From: Vibrio sinaloensis DSM 21326
GTDB lineage: Bacteria; Pseudomonadota; Gammaproteobacteria; Enterobacterales; Vibrionaceae
Reading direction: 5' to 3'
Assembly (NCBI RefSeq): GCF_000189275.1
Contig: NZ_AEVT01000122.1
Coordinates: forward strand, 1 to 64,000
Length of the DNA stretch: 64,000 nt
This document shows, piece by piece, positions 1-9,033 of this stretch. The position numbers and the translations under genes are program-made. Position 1 is the stretch's first letter. The number at the start of each line of letters is the position of its first letter. A model generated the notes under the pieces. That model worked only from the letters and a program-made list of their open reading frames with translations. It searched no databases and had not been told where the DNA came from.

Positions 1-204
1 GCTGCTTTCTTCTACAATTACCCCTCTTTTCGTCCAAATATTGTCAATCAGCTCTTTCTTGCTTAGCAACTTATCCGGTTGACAAAGGAAGTACTTCATT
101 AATTCAACTTCATTTGTTCCTAACCGATAAACATTATTTGTTTCTAAATCTTTTACCGTTGCTTTTTGAAGATCAACTTCGAAAGAGCGATTTATGTGTA
201 CCAT
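1..204 (-). CDS. Winged-helix regulator, ToxR/CadC type (partial, N-terminus only)
   Basis: Reading leftward from an ATG at 202-204 gives 68 open codons to the window edge. The peptide starts MVHINRSFEVDLQ and continues with RLGTNEVELMKYFLCQPDKL and KKELIDNIW. This is the beta-hairpin, helix and start of the recognition helix of a Trans_Reg_C (OmpR/ToxR/CadC) DNA-binding domain. In vibrios such N-terminal domains often belong to membrane-anchored regulators of the ToxR/TcpP/CadC kind with a TM helix and a periplasmic sensor, but that part lies outside the window. Family call fairly sure; subtype and target unknown. Confidence 0.7.
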   Translation of the reverse strand, partial: MVHINRSFEVDLQKATVKDLETNNVYRLGTNEVELMKYFLCQPDKLLSKKELIDNIWTKRGVIVEESS

Positions 205-926
205 GATAGTCCTCTAAACACTGGATTGCTATTAATACAATTATCAACTATAAATTCATTGCAATTGCATTTATAGTTGGGTTCATCTAAGCCCCGACTT
301 TCCATGGTATTTACCTACAACGCTGCTAATTCTCTTTTATATGCTTAATTGTCATCAAATGGATGAAGGTGTAATGAGACAATCAAAATATCCATTCTAT
401 TTACACATAAATGACGCATTCGTGCTTAGTGCCATAAGTTAAACTCTTTTCTTTATCCTATGACTAAGAGTCAGTATAACAATGAGTTCAGTTTACAATT
501 TACTCACCAAACCTTCGCATACTAATTACCTAACTTTATAAACTTAACTTAATTAACTTTAAATAGGCTTTAGTCATTTTTTTAATTTTTTATACAAGCT
601 CTAATTTACTAAGTCGAATGGCCTGAACAACGAATATATGGTTATAAGTGAGTTTGAGACTAATCGATGGCACGGAAAAATTACTTCTTACTCTTTCTGT
701 TGATACTAAAGCACCCCTTTCTTTTCCATCACGATTAAGCCACCACTAAAAAGTGCATACACAATTCACTTTTTGGATATTTATGTCACTCAGAGGTCTC
801 CTTACTATTCTCGCTACAAATCGACTTAGGATTAACTCCGATTGTCGATATCAATAAAAACTGTTCTTAATGCCATTTGAGGCACCTTGAGCAGCGACTC
901 ATTATGAATACACCCAAGGAAAAGCA
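205..926. other. Long AT-rich intergenic region, no gene recognised
   Basis: About 720 bases lie between the divergent regulator (left) and the MFS exporter (right). The stretch is AT-rich and has no convincing long reading frame. The longest item with some ribosome-site support is a 22-codon frame at 374-442 behind GAAGGTG, which I do not call. The divergent arrangement and length leave room for promoters of both neighbours and for an unseen small RNA. Confidence 0.5.
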
Positions 927-2150
927 ATGAATACTAGTGCGGTTAGTCCTGCATCCAACTCTTACTCAGTAGCGACAACACTTTTGGCCGGTTTGCCACT
1001 TTTTACCCTGCTGCCACTCGGGCAAGACTTTTTCTTACCCGGCGTGTATAGCATTGGTACATACTTTGGCAACCAGAATGTGGGTAGCTTAGCTATCACG
1101 GTGTATATGATCTGTTGGGGTATTGGCCAAGTTATTTGGGGCGGCATCGTAGACTCAATTGGCAAAAAAACATCGGCGATCATAGGTCTACTTTTGTTTG
1201 CGGCCGGATCTTACTTAGCGGCGATATCCGTTCCGGGTGAAGATGCACAGTTTCTTACTGGGCGAGCCATTCAAAGTTTAGGCGGTGCGGGCTGCTTTAC
1301 GGCGATATTCGCCATCGTACGATCTCGATTTGAAGGGAGCCAGCTTAACCGAGGTTACAGTTATCTTTATGGCGTAATGGGGTTTGTTCCCGTTGCCTCA
1401 CCCGTAGTGGGCGGTTTGCTATTACAGAGTAACCAATGGCAGTTTTTGTTTGAGATTATGACGTGGCTTGGATTTATCAGTGTCGTGTGGGTTGCCTTCT
1501 CATTGCCAAATGAAAAACGTCGATCATCCGTCAGCATTCAGCAAAACAAACCGTCAGCTTTGCGAGCATATGCTGTGGTGTTAAAAGATCGCGTTTTTGT
1601 TACGTACTTAACGATTGCTGTGCTCGCACAAACACTGTTTCTTTACTACCTGAGTTACGGCCCTGCTTACTTAATCGGACAACTCGGTATGGACGAACTT
1701 GGTTTTGGTCAGCAGTTCACCATCGTTGCGACGGCCTTCTTATTGATGAGCTTTCTAGCTCCACAAATCATAGATCGCTTCCCTACTCGCACTTTACTCA
1801 ACGCGGCGCTACTACTCATGACACTCGCTTCAGGCCTAATGTACCTATTGGCTGATGCAGACGCTTGGTATGCAGTCACTGTACCGATGATCGTTATGAC
1901 GATAGGCTTAACACTCGTGATGACAAGTTGCCCAGGTCGCGCTTTAGAGAGCCTTAAAGAGCAAGCGGGTGTAGCAAGTGGGCTTTATTCAGCGGCGCAG
2001 TTTGGTATGTCGGCAGCAATTGCGGGGGCACTGTTTACTCTATTTGATAGCTCAGATCTTCACGTGGTAGCCATTGCATCCTTTGGCTGCCTTGTCATTC
2101 CTTGGCTATTGTTCTTCTTCAGTAACACCCTCAAGCAACACGCCAAATAG
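927..2150 (+). CDS. MFS drug exporter, DHA1 (Bcr/CflA-like)
   Basis: This 407-residue integral membrane protein has the 12-helix pattern of the major facilitator superfamily. The loop between TM2 and TM3 (around residues 72-83, GGIVDSIGKKTS) is the MFS motif A. Helix 4/5 (QSLGGAGCFTAIFAIVR, about residues 116-132) resembles the Bcr/CflA drug:proton antiporters. Length fits that family. The start is set by AAGGA six bases before the ATG. It lies alone and ends in a strong hairpin terminator. Substrate is unknown; proton-driven efflux of a drug or metabolite is the likely role. Confidence 0.85.
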   Translation: MNTSAVSPASNSYSVATTLLAGLPLFTLLPLGQDFFLPGVYSIGTYFGNQNVGSLAITVYMICWGIGQVIWGGIVDSIGKKTSAIIGLLLFAAGSYLAAISVPGEDAQFLTGRAIQSLGGAGCFTAIFAIVRSRFEGSQLNRGYSYLYGVMGFVPVASPVVGGLLLQSNQWQFLFEIMTWLGFISVVWVAFSLPNEKRRSSVSIQQNKPSALRAYAVVLKDRVFVTYLTIAVLAQTLFLYYLSYGPAYLIGQLGMDELGFGQQFTIVATAFLLMSFLAPQIIDRFPTRTLLNAALLLMTLASGLMYLLADADAWYAVTVPMIVMTIGLTLVMTSCPGRALESLKEQAGVASGLYSAAQFGMSAAIAGALFTLFDSSDLHVVAIASFGCLVIPWLLFFFSNTLKQHAK

Positions 2151-2169
2151 TTTTGACTGTTAAACGAAT

Positions 2170-2194
2170 AAACGGCCCACTTATTGGGCCGTTT
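2170..2194 (+). terminator. Rho-independent terminator after the MFS exporter
   Basis: A perfect 10-bp stem (AAACGGCCCA at 2170-2179, TGGGCCGTTT at 2185-2194) with a five-base loop follows the stop codon by 19 bases. It ends in a T-rich stretch (TTTCTATTT). It also separates the gene from the convergent one at 2246. Confidence 0.9.
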
Positions 2195-2245
2195 CTATTT
2201 ATCTCAATCTCAGTCTTTCAGTTAACTGCTTTTTCTTGTGCTAAG

Positions 2246-3013
2246 TTATTTTTTTGTATTGCTTTCAATGACCTGATCGCGCACTTCACCGATGGTTTGC
2301 CATATCTGCTCGACGAGTTCTGGGTTCTGCTGCGTAAATCGATGACTAAAGATCAAGTAATAATCTTTGGTCGAGATTGGCGGCTCTATGCGTTCAATGT
2401 TAGTGAGCTGATTCTCTTCAATAAAGCTGGTAGCAATATTGCTTTGGATAGCGACGGCAGCGAGTCGGCGCTTTCTTAACATCTCAAATAACTTTTCCGT
2501 TGTCTCTACTTCCAGCGTAGCGATCTTGTTGGCTTGGAGTATCTTCACAATAGAGAAACCTCGATGTGCCCCTACCAACATTTGATTTACCGCTTCTAGC
2601 CTAGTGCCATCCCAATTCACTGGTTGTTGCTTGAGTTTATAGAGGAAGTAATCCAAGGTTGCGATACGTAATGCACTATCGGCTTGGTTTTCTTTTAACG
2701 GATAGTCTGCGTATTTTGCTCGTTCTTGGTTATACGAAAAGATGAATCCGCCATCGACATCATTGGCTCGGATATGATGAAGGACGCGCTTACCAGGAAG
2801 GCGGACGTATTCGATCTTGATATGGAGCTGACTAGCTGCTTGTTCAATCACATCAATAGAAAGGCCAGGAGGTCTAGCGACGGAAGTGCCATTACCCATT
2901 TGGAAAGGAAAAGACTCAATATCTGAATAGGCCAGTTTAATCGTCTTGATGGGAGATGAGAGCGAGCCGTTTGAAAAGAGCAGTATGACCAATATTAAGA
3001 GTATATTGCGCAT
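2246..3013 (-). CDS. Periplasmic solute-binding protein, family 3 (orphan)
   Basis: The 255-residue protein starts with a signal peptide (hydrophobic residues 3-15, cleavage near GSLSS). The mature part looks like the bacterial extracellular solute-binding family 3 fold: IKLAYSD near the N-terminus, PPGLSIDVIEQAA around residues 48-60, and VDGGFIFSYNQERAKY around 86-101. GGGAAGG five bases before the ATG supports the start. There are no permease or ATPase genes nearby, so it may be a stand-alone sensor-type binding protein, as is frequent in Vibrio, rather than part of an amino-acid importer. Ligand unknown. Confidence 0.75.
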   Translation of the reverse strand: MRNILLILVILLFSNGSLSSPIKTIKLAYSDIESFPFQMGNGTSVARPPGLSIDVIEQAASQLHIKIEYVRLPGKRVLHHIRANDVDGGFIFSYNQERAKYADYPLKENQADSALRIATLDYFLYKLKQQPVNWDGTRLEAVNQMLVGAHRGFSIVKILQANKIATLEVETTEKLFEMLRKRRLAAVAIQSNIATSFIEENQLTNIERIEPPISTKDYYLIFSHRFTQQNPELVEQIWQTIGEVRDQVIESNTKK

Positions 3014-3186
3014 CCGACCTTCCCTCGTTTCGACTCACCTATGTACGACAGTATAGAGTCTTTTTGTCCCATTATTGCAACATGATAGCGCTAAAACTTA
3101 CATCAAACTGTGGGCTAGACGACTTCTTGAGCAATAGCTCAACGTAAAGCTAAGCCTAATGCTAGATGCAAAAACACCCAGTGTAA

Positions 3187-3711
3187 TTAATCGGTTGCCA
3201 AGCTGTCTTCATTCAGCACATCAATTTCGCTCGATGAAAACGACGCTTTCAATCTCTGGGTGATGACCGGAAGGTCACTGCGATAGAAGGATACGGTATA
3301 ACCGTCTACACGAGGTGGCAAAGAGTGGATAAGTTGAGTCAGCGCATTTTTTGTCAGCTCAGGCACTTCACTATCAGCATTCAAGGTCGGGAATACGTCG
3401 AACTCAATCACTTTAAACAAATCAGAGATGAGTTGCTCATAGTGAGCGACATTTTCAACAGTCATCGCTTGATAAACAAAATAGTAGTTGGCGACTCGAT
3501 AAAGCGCATCTCCCTCTGTTTGGGTTAGGCATCCAGAGTCCACCAGCGGCTTAATATCACTCTTAAAGCGTTTCTTTAGTTTCTCAACACGGGCAACCAG
3601 AGATTTCTTAGTGCTTTGCTGCTGTGTTTTTTTCTTGTTGTCGTGATAGAAGTAGAAAGTAATCAGGGCGAACATTGCAAGCAGCAATGTGATGATAAGG
3701 AAGAATGGCAT
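3187..3711 (-). CDS. Membrane-anchored conserved protein of unknown function
   Basis: The 174-residue protein has one N-terminal transmembrane helix (residues 2-22, rich in L, F and I). A Lys-rich linker (about 25-50) and a soluble, helical, acidic C-terminal domain follow. No enzyme motif is visible. The domain between residues 45 and 120 has heptad-like hydrophobic spacing. The gene stands alone between the binding protein at 2246 and the divergent MFS gene at 3950. The ribosome site before the ATG is weak. Real because of its length and clean membrane-anchor architecture; function unknown. Confidence 0.6.
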   Translation of the reverse strand: MPFFLIITLLLAMFALITFYFYHDNKKKTQQQSTKKSLVARVEKLKKRFKSDIKPLVDSGCLTQTEGDALYRVANYYFVYQAMTVENVAHYEQLISDLFKVIEFDVFPTLNADSEVPELTKNALTQLIHSLPPRVDGYTVSFYRSDLPVITQRLKASFSSSEIDVLNEDSLATD

Positions 3712-3949
3712 AGCTAACTGTTCAAAGAATGGATATCGTTATTAAAGTTGAGAAAATTATATAAAATCATCCTCCTACGATCAAAAAACTCTTCACACAT
3801 AATGTTACTTGATGTTAGCACCATCACGAATTGTTACACCGCAACGACAGATTGATAGTAATACTTAATAATTCGATAGACTAACCCTTTTACCTAGTAT
3901 GCAAAAAGGTATATACCTAGTCTTAACTAATCCAAAATGTGAAAGCCTC

Positions 3950-5281
3950 ATGACGCTCAAAGAAATCCTGCAAATCCGTAATGTTCGCTGCTTTCTAATG
4001 TTTCGCAGTAGTTACTTTGCGCGCTTTTACTACCCAGTATTCACTTTGCTTTACTTAGACTACGGACTGACCTTATCGCAGTTTGCCATGCTCAACGTAG
4101 TTTGGGCCGCGACGATCGTAATCTCAGAGGTCCCTTCTGGCGCTTTCGCTGACACGTTAGGCCGTAAAAAGTTGGTCGTCCTCTCATCATTGATGATGTT
4201 TATTGAGATCGCCATGATCGCCTTAGTCCCAACCAGCAACACTCACCTCGTCTTTATTGTGTTCTTGGTCAATCGAGTTTTGAGCGGGCTTGCAATGTCT
4301 TTAGCAAGTGGCGCTGATGAAGCCCTCGCCTACGACACCTTGAAAGAGCAAGGCAAAGAAGAGATATGGCCTCAAGTTCTACAAATCCAACTGCGTATCT
4401 CTTCAACTGTGGGGATATTCGTCACCCTAATTGGCGCCGCAATGTATGACGTAAACTTTATGGCTAGCGTTTACGCTTTTCTCGGCCTCAATACGCCAGA
4501 GACCACTCAGGACATCATGCGGGTTCCTGTTTATGCCACTTTGTTTGTCGCCCTATTTGCCATCTATGCAGCGTTTAGTATGGACGAAGAAACCAAACAG
4601 TTACCGACACACAAAAACAAAGTTGCCACCACAATAGCTAGCCTTAAGCTTACGTTAAACACAGCAAAGTGGGTTGTTTCCACCCCCTATGTACTGTTTA
4701 TTTTGCTTTACTATAGCTTGTTTGAGCATACCTCCAGAATGTTCCTAACTATGAACAGCCAGTACTACCGCGCCATCGACATACCGATAATCTACTTTGG
4801 TTTAATTGGCGCCGGGATCAGTGTGTTGCAGATCTTATTAGCAGGTCAAAGTCGAAGACTGGCAGAGAGCATCGAACCAAAATTATTTCTCGCGATCATG
4901 GGGGTCGCTTCAATGGCAACTTACTACTGGATCAGTCTTGGTTGGGCAATTTATGGGGTAATCCCGGCCTTGGTACTGATATTCATCATCATGACCATGA
5001 ACATTTTCATCAGTTACCATTTAAACAAGAAGACCGAATCTCATAACAGAGCAACCGTGTTGAGCTTTAAGGGGCTGATGTTCAACTTAGGCTACGGCTC
5101 GATTGGTATGCTCTATGCCTACTACTACAAGCTTTTATCGCAAAACTACACGGAACAACAAATCGAAGACAATATTGCTTTCTTAGACTCGTTGTCCTCC
5201 TTTTTCTACTATTTTACGTTTTTGTTCTTGCTCATTAGCGCGTTTTTCTATGTCAAACACAGAAAGGAAGCGATTTTTTAG
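3950..5281 (+). CDS. MFS transporter
   Basis: This is a roughly 443-residue membrane protein of the major facilitator superfamily. The motif-A loop is clear (PSGAFADTLGRKKLV, about residues 59-73) and about 12 hydrophobic segments follow. I start at the ATG at 3950 (MTLKEILQIR), because an upstream in-frame ATG at 3899 has no ribosome site and would add 17 residues not typical of the family. The helix after motif A (NRVLSGLAMSLASGADEALAYD) resembles MFS proteins of the tetracycline/macrolide efflux type. The substrate cannot be told. The gene ends 42 bases before the convergent CIA30 gene. Confidence 0.8.
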   Translation: MTLKEILQIRNVRCFLMFRSSYFARFYYPVFTLLYLDYGLTLSQFAMLNVVWAATIVISEVPSGAFADTLGRKKLVVLSSLMMFIEIAMIALVPTSNTHLVFIVFLVNRVLSGLAMSLASGADEALAYDTLKEQGKEEIWPQVLQIQLRISSTVGIFVTLIGAAMYDVNFMASVYAFLGLNTPETTQDIMRVPVYATLFVALFAIYAAFSMDEETKQLPTHKNKVATTIASLKLTLNTAKWVVSTPYVLFILLYYSLFEHTSRMFLTMNSQYYRAIDIPIIYFGLIGAGISVLQILLAGQSRRLAESIEPKLFLAIMGVASMATYYWISLGWAIYGVIPALVLIFIIMTMNIFISYHLNKKTESHNRATVLSFKGLMFNLGYGSIGMLYAYYYKLLSQNYTEQQIEDNIAFLDSLSSFFYYFTFLFLLISAFFYVKHRKEAIF

Positions 5282-5323
5282 TCGCGAGAACAAGCACCAA
5301 TAATAGGCTAAAAGTGGCGTTGT

Positions 5324-5953
5324 TTATTGACTGCTCATGCTGGGCTTAAAACGGATCTGACCAACATCTAAGGAGAAAGGACCAGCCGTTTTGTCTGCAA
5401 TCAAAAAACCGACTCTTGATATATCTGACGCTGCCAACCGTGGGGCGTCATCTATCAATCTGCCTCGGTAGACAGCTTGGAAGTCTTTTAAGCTAAACTC
5501 TAGGTTTTGAAGCTGGCCGTCTCTAGTTGAGAATTCATGCTTGTAATTGATTTGGACCCCGTTCTTCCTTGTAGAGAATCTAAGTTGATAGCGTCTTCCA
5601 TCACCGACAACGATTATCGCAACCGTCTCGATATCTGAACTGAGTGACTCAATAGAACGATTTATCGAGCTAAAACCGCCGTTATTCGCGAGTGATAACT
5701 CCCCTTCAAAGCGGCTTATAGGTTTCGCATAAATCAACTGCCCGTTAGATACACCACCCATGACGTTATCGTTGGTCGCTTGCCACTGTTGGTACTCATT
5801 CGGCTGTGTCATATCAATCATGTAATCCTCCATAGCCAGAGCAGCACCTGCATTAAAAAGTAACGTGATCAGGAATAAGAAAATAAGGCTTAAACGTGTT
5901 GAGTATTGAACTGAAATCATGACCGACGCTTTGGCACCTAAACTGCGGTTCAT
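5324..5953 (-). CDS. CIA30-family exported protein
   Basis: The C-terminal 170 residues match the CIA30 beta-sandwich family: WQATNDNVMGGVSNG near its start, GGFSSIN in the middle and VGFLIADKTAGPFSLDVG near the end. A hydrophobic stretch ending AGAALA looks like a signal peptide. I choose the ATG at 5953 because it overlaps the stop of the upstream DUF3081 gene as ATGA (translational coupling); a downstream ATG at 5920 would also keep the signal peptide. In bacteria the family is of unknown function and its complex I assembly role is known only in eukaryotes. Forms an operon with the gene at 5950. Confidence 0.8.
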   Translation of the reverse strand: MNRSLGAKASVMISVQYSTRLSLIFLFLITLLFNAGAALAMEDYMIDMTQPNEYQQWQATNDNVMGGVSNGQLIYAKPISRFEGELSLANNGGFSSINRSIESLSSDIETVAIIVVGDGRRYQLRFSTRKNGVQINYKHEFSTRDGQLQNLEFSLKDFQAVYRGRLIDDAPRLAASDISRVGFLIADKTAGPFSLDVGQIRFKPSMSSQ

Positions 5954-6216
5954 TGCACTGGTTTGCTTGCCGTAAGCACAAGACAACGCTTAAGAAACTC
6001 GGAGTAATTAGCTTGATTGTCATACTCAATTTTTAGCGAGCCATGAAACATCAAGGTAACCGTTACGTCTTCATAGCCGAGCCAACAGGTATAGCCATCA
6101 AAATCGTGCCACGCGTCCAAGCCATTGAGATGGTACTTATGCTCGAATTTTTCTCCGCTAGAACAAACGCTATCAAACGCACGCAGAAATTGCTTGATTG
6201 TTAGCCTACTTTCCAT
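5950..6216 (-). CDS. DUF3081-like small protein
   Basis: This 88-residue protein has the pattern GEKFEHKYHLNGL-AWHDFDGYTCWL-VTLMFHGSLKIEYD, which I recognise as DUF3081, a small family found mainly in Vibrio and relatives. There is no signal peptide or metal motif. GGTGG lies ten bases before the ATG. Its stop overlaps the next start (ATGA), so it is translated together with the CIA30 protein. Function unknown. Confidence 0.65.
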   Translation of the reverse strand: MESRLTIKQFLRAFDSVCSSGEKFEHKYHLNGLDAWHDFDGYTCWLGYEDVTVTLMFHGSLKIEYDNQANYSEFLKRCLVLTASKPVQ

Positions 6217-6350
6217 TTGTCATTCCACCGTAAAACAATCACTTGTGAGTTCTTTAGTGTTTACGATTTAGGGAGCATAGCCGATCACTTGCTGCGGTCA
6301 GCGGCTAAAAAAGCGTGCTGAAGAGATTTCAGTTACGCCAAGCAATGAGT

Positions 6351-7136
6351 TTAACGACTCAAAGCTTCACCAAGTGGCTTGAAATAGGCGATCAATGCAT
6401 TGTAAATGGCGGTTCGATGAGCCATATCAGGATAAACGGGCGCCATATCCGGTGCCGTCGTACCAGAAACCAAATAAGGGTTGCGAATGCTTGGACAAGA
6501 CTCGATAGCGGCCTCAAATGCTCTCGCCATCATTTCTGTTGGCAAAGAGAAATAGCTTTTACCAATGATTTTATCTGCACTGACACTACGCGCGACATAA
6601 TCGTGCTTATCGGAACTGTCCTCCGTAAGCAAAGTCGTATCGAAAATACTCAACAAGCGTTCATTAAGCGGATGTACCAGCGGCGTTTTGTCCATTAACC
6701 AGCAATCACTGGCGAACATGGTTTTGCGTATAGAAGAAGCCCTCACATCAAACGCCTTATCAGCGATGTAATGGTCAAACGCGTGCCAAAACTCATGAGC
6801 TAAAGCTCCGGCTCCAGCATTCTTTGCCAACGCAAGCTCCCTTTGATGCGGCGCATAATGCGCTTGAACACCTTTGCGTCCACCGCTACCAAAAGCAAGA
6901 TTGAGGTTCCCACGCAAGCCCATCGCTTCCGGCGGTAGAGCAAGCATGAAAGCTAAGTCAGCAAAGGAGTCGAAAATCAAATTGGCCGCGAGATCTTTTT
7001 CTTCTCGAGTTACCCAGTTTCCGATACGGATATTGCCCATACCAAAGGTCTGCTGGATGTCTTGAAAAGAAACCTGTTCACCGTGGCGATAGTCTGGCCC
7101 TTTGCGTGTTTTGTGCTTAAAACTGGTTAACTTCAA
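6351..7136 (-). CDS. HEFWH-motif protein, CLCA_X / LPD1-like putative zinc protease
   Basis: The 261-residue soluble protein starts at TTG (7134-7136), which keeps the conserved N-terminus MKLTSFKHKTRKGPDYRHG and has an AGGTAAG site. Residues 90-135 contain the segment GVQAHYAPHQRELAL, then GALAHEFWHAFDHYI, an HExxH zinc-hydrolase signature in the context of the LPD1 domain seen in phage polyproteins. I believe Vibrio genomes label this family CLCA_X. No signal peptide is present, so it is probably cytoplasmic. A third metal ligand is not obvious. Substrate and role are unknown; protease activity is inferred from the motif alone. Confidence 0.65.
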   Translation of the reverse strand: MKLTSFKHKTRKGPDYRHGEQVSFQDIQQTFGMGNIRIGNWVTREEKDLAANLIFDSFADLAFMLALPPEAMGLRGNLNLAFGSGGRKGVQAHYAPHQRELALAKNAGAGALAHEFWHAFDHYIADKAFDVRASSIRKTMFASDCWLMDKTPLVHPLNERLLSIFDTTLLTEDSSDKHDYVARSVSADKIIGKSYFSLPTEMMARAFEAAIESCPSIRNPYLVSGTTAPDMAPVYPDMAHRTAIYNALIAYFKPLGEALSR

Positions 7137-7243
7137 TTCTTACCTAATCGCTTATAGACAGTCATTAAGGAGATGACGAGCGATTATAACCAAATGAAAG
7201 AAGCTTCAGGAAGCTATTGGTGGGTGTGCTGGTGAAATAATCA

Positions 7244-7265
7244 AGGCCCTATGAGTTAAGGGCCT
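7244..7265 (-). terminator. Hairpin at the end of the sit operon
   Basis: Seven-base arms AGGCCCT (7244-7250) and AGGGCCT (7259-7265) form a GC-rich hairpin just beyond the stop of the last permease gene, in the direction of its transcription. The following run (TTGATTATTT) is only moderately T-rich, so termination strength is uncertain. Confidence 0.6.
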
Positions 7266-7270
7266 GATAG

Positions 7271-8125
7271 CTAAGCCGCTTTAACACTCGTGATATTAGA
7301 AGCGCTGGTTTGCTTTTTGATGATAGACAATCGACGTACCAATGCAAAGATAAACAATGCGCTTTGAATCAGTACTATGGTGGGTGCTGGCGCGCTGTCT
7401 AAGTTAAAGCTGAGATAAACACCTGCCAACATAGTAGCTAGGTTGATCACACACGCCAGCCATAGCATGGTTGAGAATCGTCTCACCAATAGAAACGCAA
7501 TAGCACCAGGAGCAATCAGCAAGCTTATCGCCAGAACTAAACCAATAGCACTTAGCGTTGCAACTATGGTCAGAGAAAGAAATGTCAGAAGTGCATAGTG
7601 CAACAGCGTGACGTTCAAACCGCTCACTCGCGCTTGCACTTCATCAAACGAGTGAAGGAGAAAGTCTTTCCAGAAAACTACAATACCTGTCACGACAACC
7701 AATGAAATCACAGCCGCTGTTAGGATCTCTTGAGAGTCAACGCCTAGCATGTTGCCAAACAGGATGTGATCCAAATGCGCATGAGTATCCAACGCAACAT
7801 ACAATACTATCCCAGCGGCAAACATTCCTGAGAATACAACGCCCATTACGGTATCTTGTTTGACTCTTGAGTTCGCAGAGAAGAACCCCGTTAAAAAGCT
7901 GCAAAGCATTCCAGCGGCAAAGGCCCCCAGCAGCAAAGGTAATCCTGTCACGTAGGCAAGAACGATCCCCGGCAGTACCGCGTGACTGACCGCATCCCCC
8001 ATCAACGCCCAACCTTTCATCACTAAAAAGCAAGAGAGTAGCGCCGTTGGTAACGCGATAACCAAGCAGATAATGAAGGCATTTTGCATAAAAGGAAATT
8101 GGAACGGCAACAATAGGTCCATCAT
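7271..8125 (-). CDS. sitD: Manganese/iron ABC transporter permease (SitD/YfeD-like)
   Basis: This 284-residue protein has about eight transmembrane helices of the ABC-3 permease family. The conserved segment MKGWALMGDAVSHAVLPGI (about residues 36-54) is the hallmark loop of zinc/manganese/iron chelate permeases. It is the last gene of the minus-strand operon sitA-B-C-D. Its ATG overlaps the stop of the preceding permease as ATGA, so the two permeases are probably made in equal amounts and form a heterodimer in the inner membrane. Mn(II) and Fe(II) are the expected substrates, based on the operon and its Fur-family regulator. Confidence 0.88.
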   Translation of the reverse strand: MMDLLLPFQFPFMQNAFIICLVIALPTALLSCFLVMKGWALMGDAVSHAVLPGIVLAYVTGLPLLLGAFAAGMLCSFLTGFFSANSRVKQDTVMGVVFSGMFAAGIVLYVALDTHAHLDHILFGNMLGVDSQEILTAAVISLVVVTGIVVFWKDFLLHSFDEVQARVSGLNVTLLHYALLTFLSLTIVATLSAIGLVLAISLLIAPGAIAFLLVRRFSTMLWLACVINLATMLAGVYLSFNLDSAPAPTIVLIQSALFIFALVRRLSIIKKQTSASNITSVKAA

Positions 8126-9033
8126 GAAAAATCCTCTGCAGTGGATGCTTTGTTTTGATCAAAATTGACGAGCTGACGATGTTCGTTGAGTGCTTTCTTA
8201 GCACGTTGCTTAGCCGCAAAATAACCATGTTTGGGGGCGAAGAAAAACGCCACAATAAAAATCAGAGTTTGCAGACAGATAATGATGCCGCCCGTCGCTC
8301 CGTCTAAGAAAAAGCTTATATACGCACCTACAAAGCTGGTCGTACTACCAATCAGCACCGACACCATAATGAGTCTTGGAAAACGATCGCACAATAGGTA
8401 AGCCGTTGCGCCCGGTGTGACGACCATTGCGATCACAAGCAGAGCTCCCACAGTTTGCATCGCGGCAACAACCGATGCCGACAATAAAGTGAAGAATATG
8501 GCTCGAAGCAGAGGAGGATTTAAACCAATCGAACGCGCATGGCTCTCGTCAAAGAAGGTCACCATCAGATCTTTCCACTTAGCGATTAACACCACTAACG
8601 TGATACAGCCAATCAAAACCAGTTGCAACGTATCCTCTGGCGTAATCGCAAGTATGTTGCCCATTGTGATGGTTTGAACACTGATTGATATCGGATTAAC
8701 GGAGATTAGGAACAACCCGAGTGCAAAGAACGAGGTAAACACCAAGCCGATAATGACGTCTATTTTTAAACCCGAGCGTTCAGATAAGAACAGCATGCTG
8801 GCTGCGGCGATGCCGCCCGAAATAAAAGCGCCAAACGCAAACGGCAAACCTATCATATACGCAAGCGCGACACCGGGAACCACTGCATGGCCAAGCGCAT
8901 CACCAATTAATGACCAGCCTTTGAGCATCAAGTAAGAAGAGAGAAACGCGCAAACTCCCCCAACCAGCGCTGACACCCACATCGCACTGTTCATGTAGCC
9001 ATAACTGAAGGGCTGGAGCAAAAAATCAACCAT
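8122..9033 (-). CDS. sitC: Manganese/iron ABC transporter permease (SitC/YfeC-like)
   Basis: This 303-residue ABC-3 family permease has the same signature as its neighbour ([21 protein letters not shown], residues 36-55), about eight membrane helices and a charged cytoplasmic C-terminal tail. It overlaps the ATPase gene by eight bases and the second permease by four, so three membrane/ATPase genes are tightly coupled. Two different permease subunits plus one ATPase and one binding protein is the Sit/Yfe layout, as opposed to ZnuABC or MntABC which have a single permease. Confidence 0.88.
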   Translation of the reverse strand: MVDFLLQPFSYGYMNSAMWVSALVGGVCAFLSSYLMLKGWSLIGDALGHAVVPGVALAYMIGLPFAFGAFISGGIAAASMLFLSERSGLKIDVIIGLVFTSFFALGLFLISVNPISISVQTITMGNILAITPEDTLQLVLIGCITLVVLIAKWKDLMVTFFDESHARSIGLNPPLLRAIFFTLLSASVVAAMQTVGALLVIAMVVTPGATAYLLCDRFPRLIMVSVLIGSTTSFVGAYISFFLDGATGGIIICLQTLIFIVAFFFAPKHGYFAAKQRAKKALNEHRQLVNFDQNKASTAEDFS

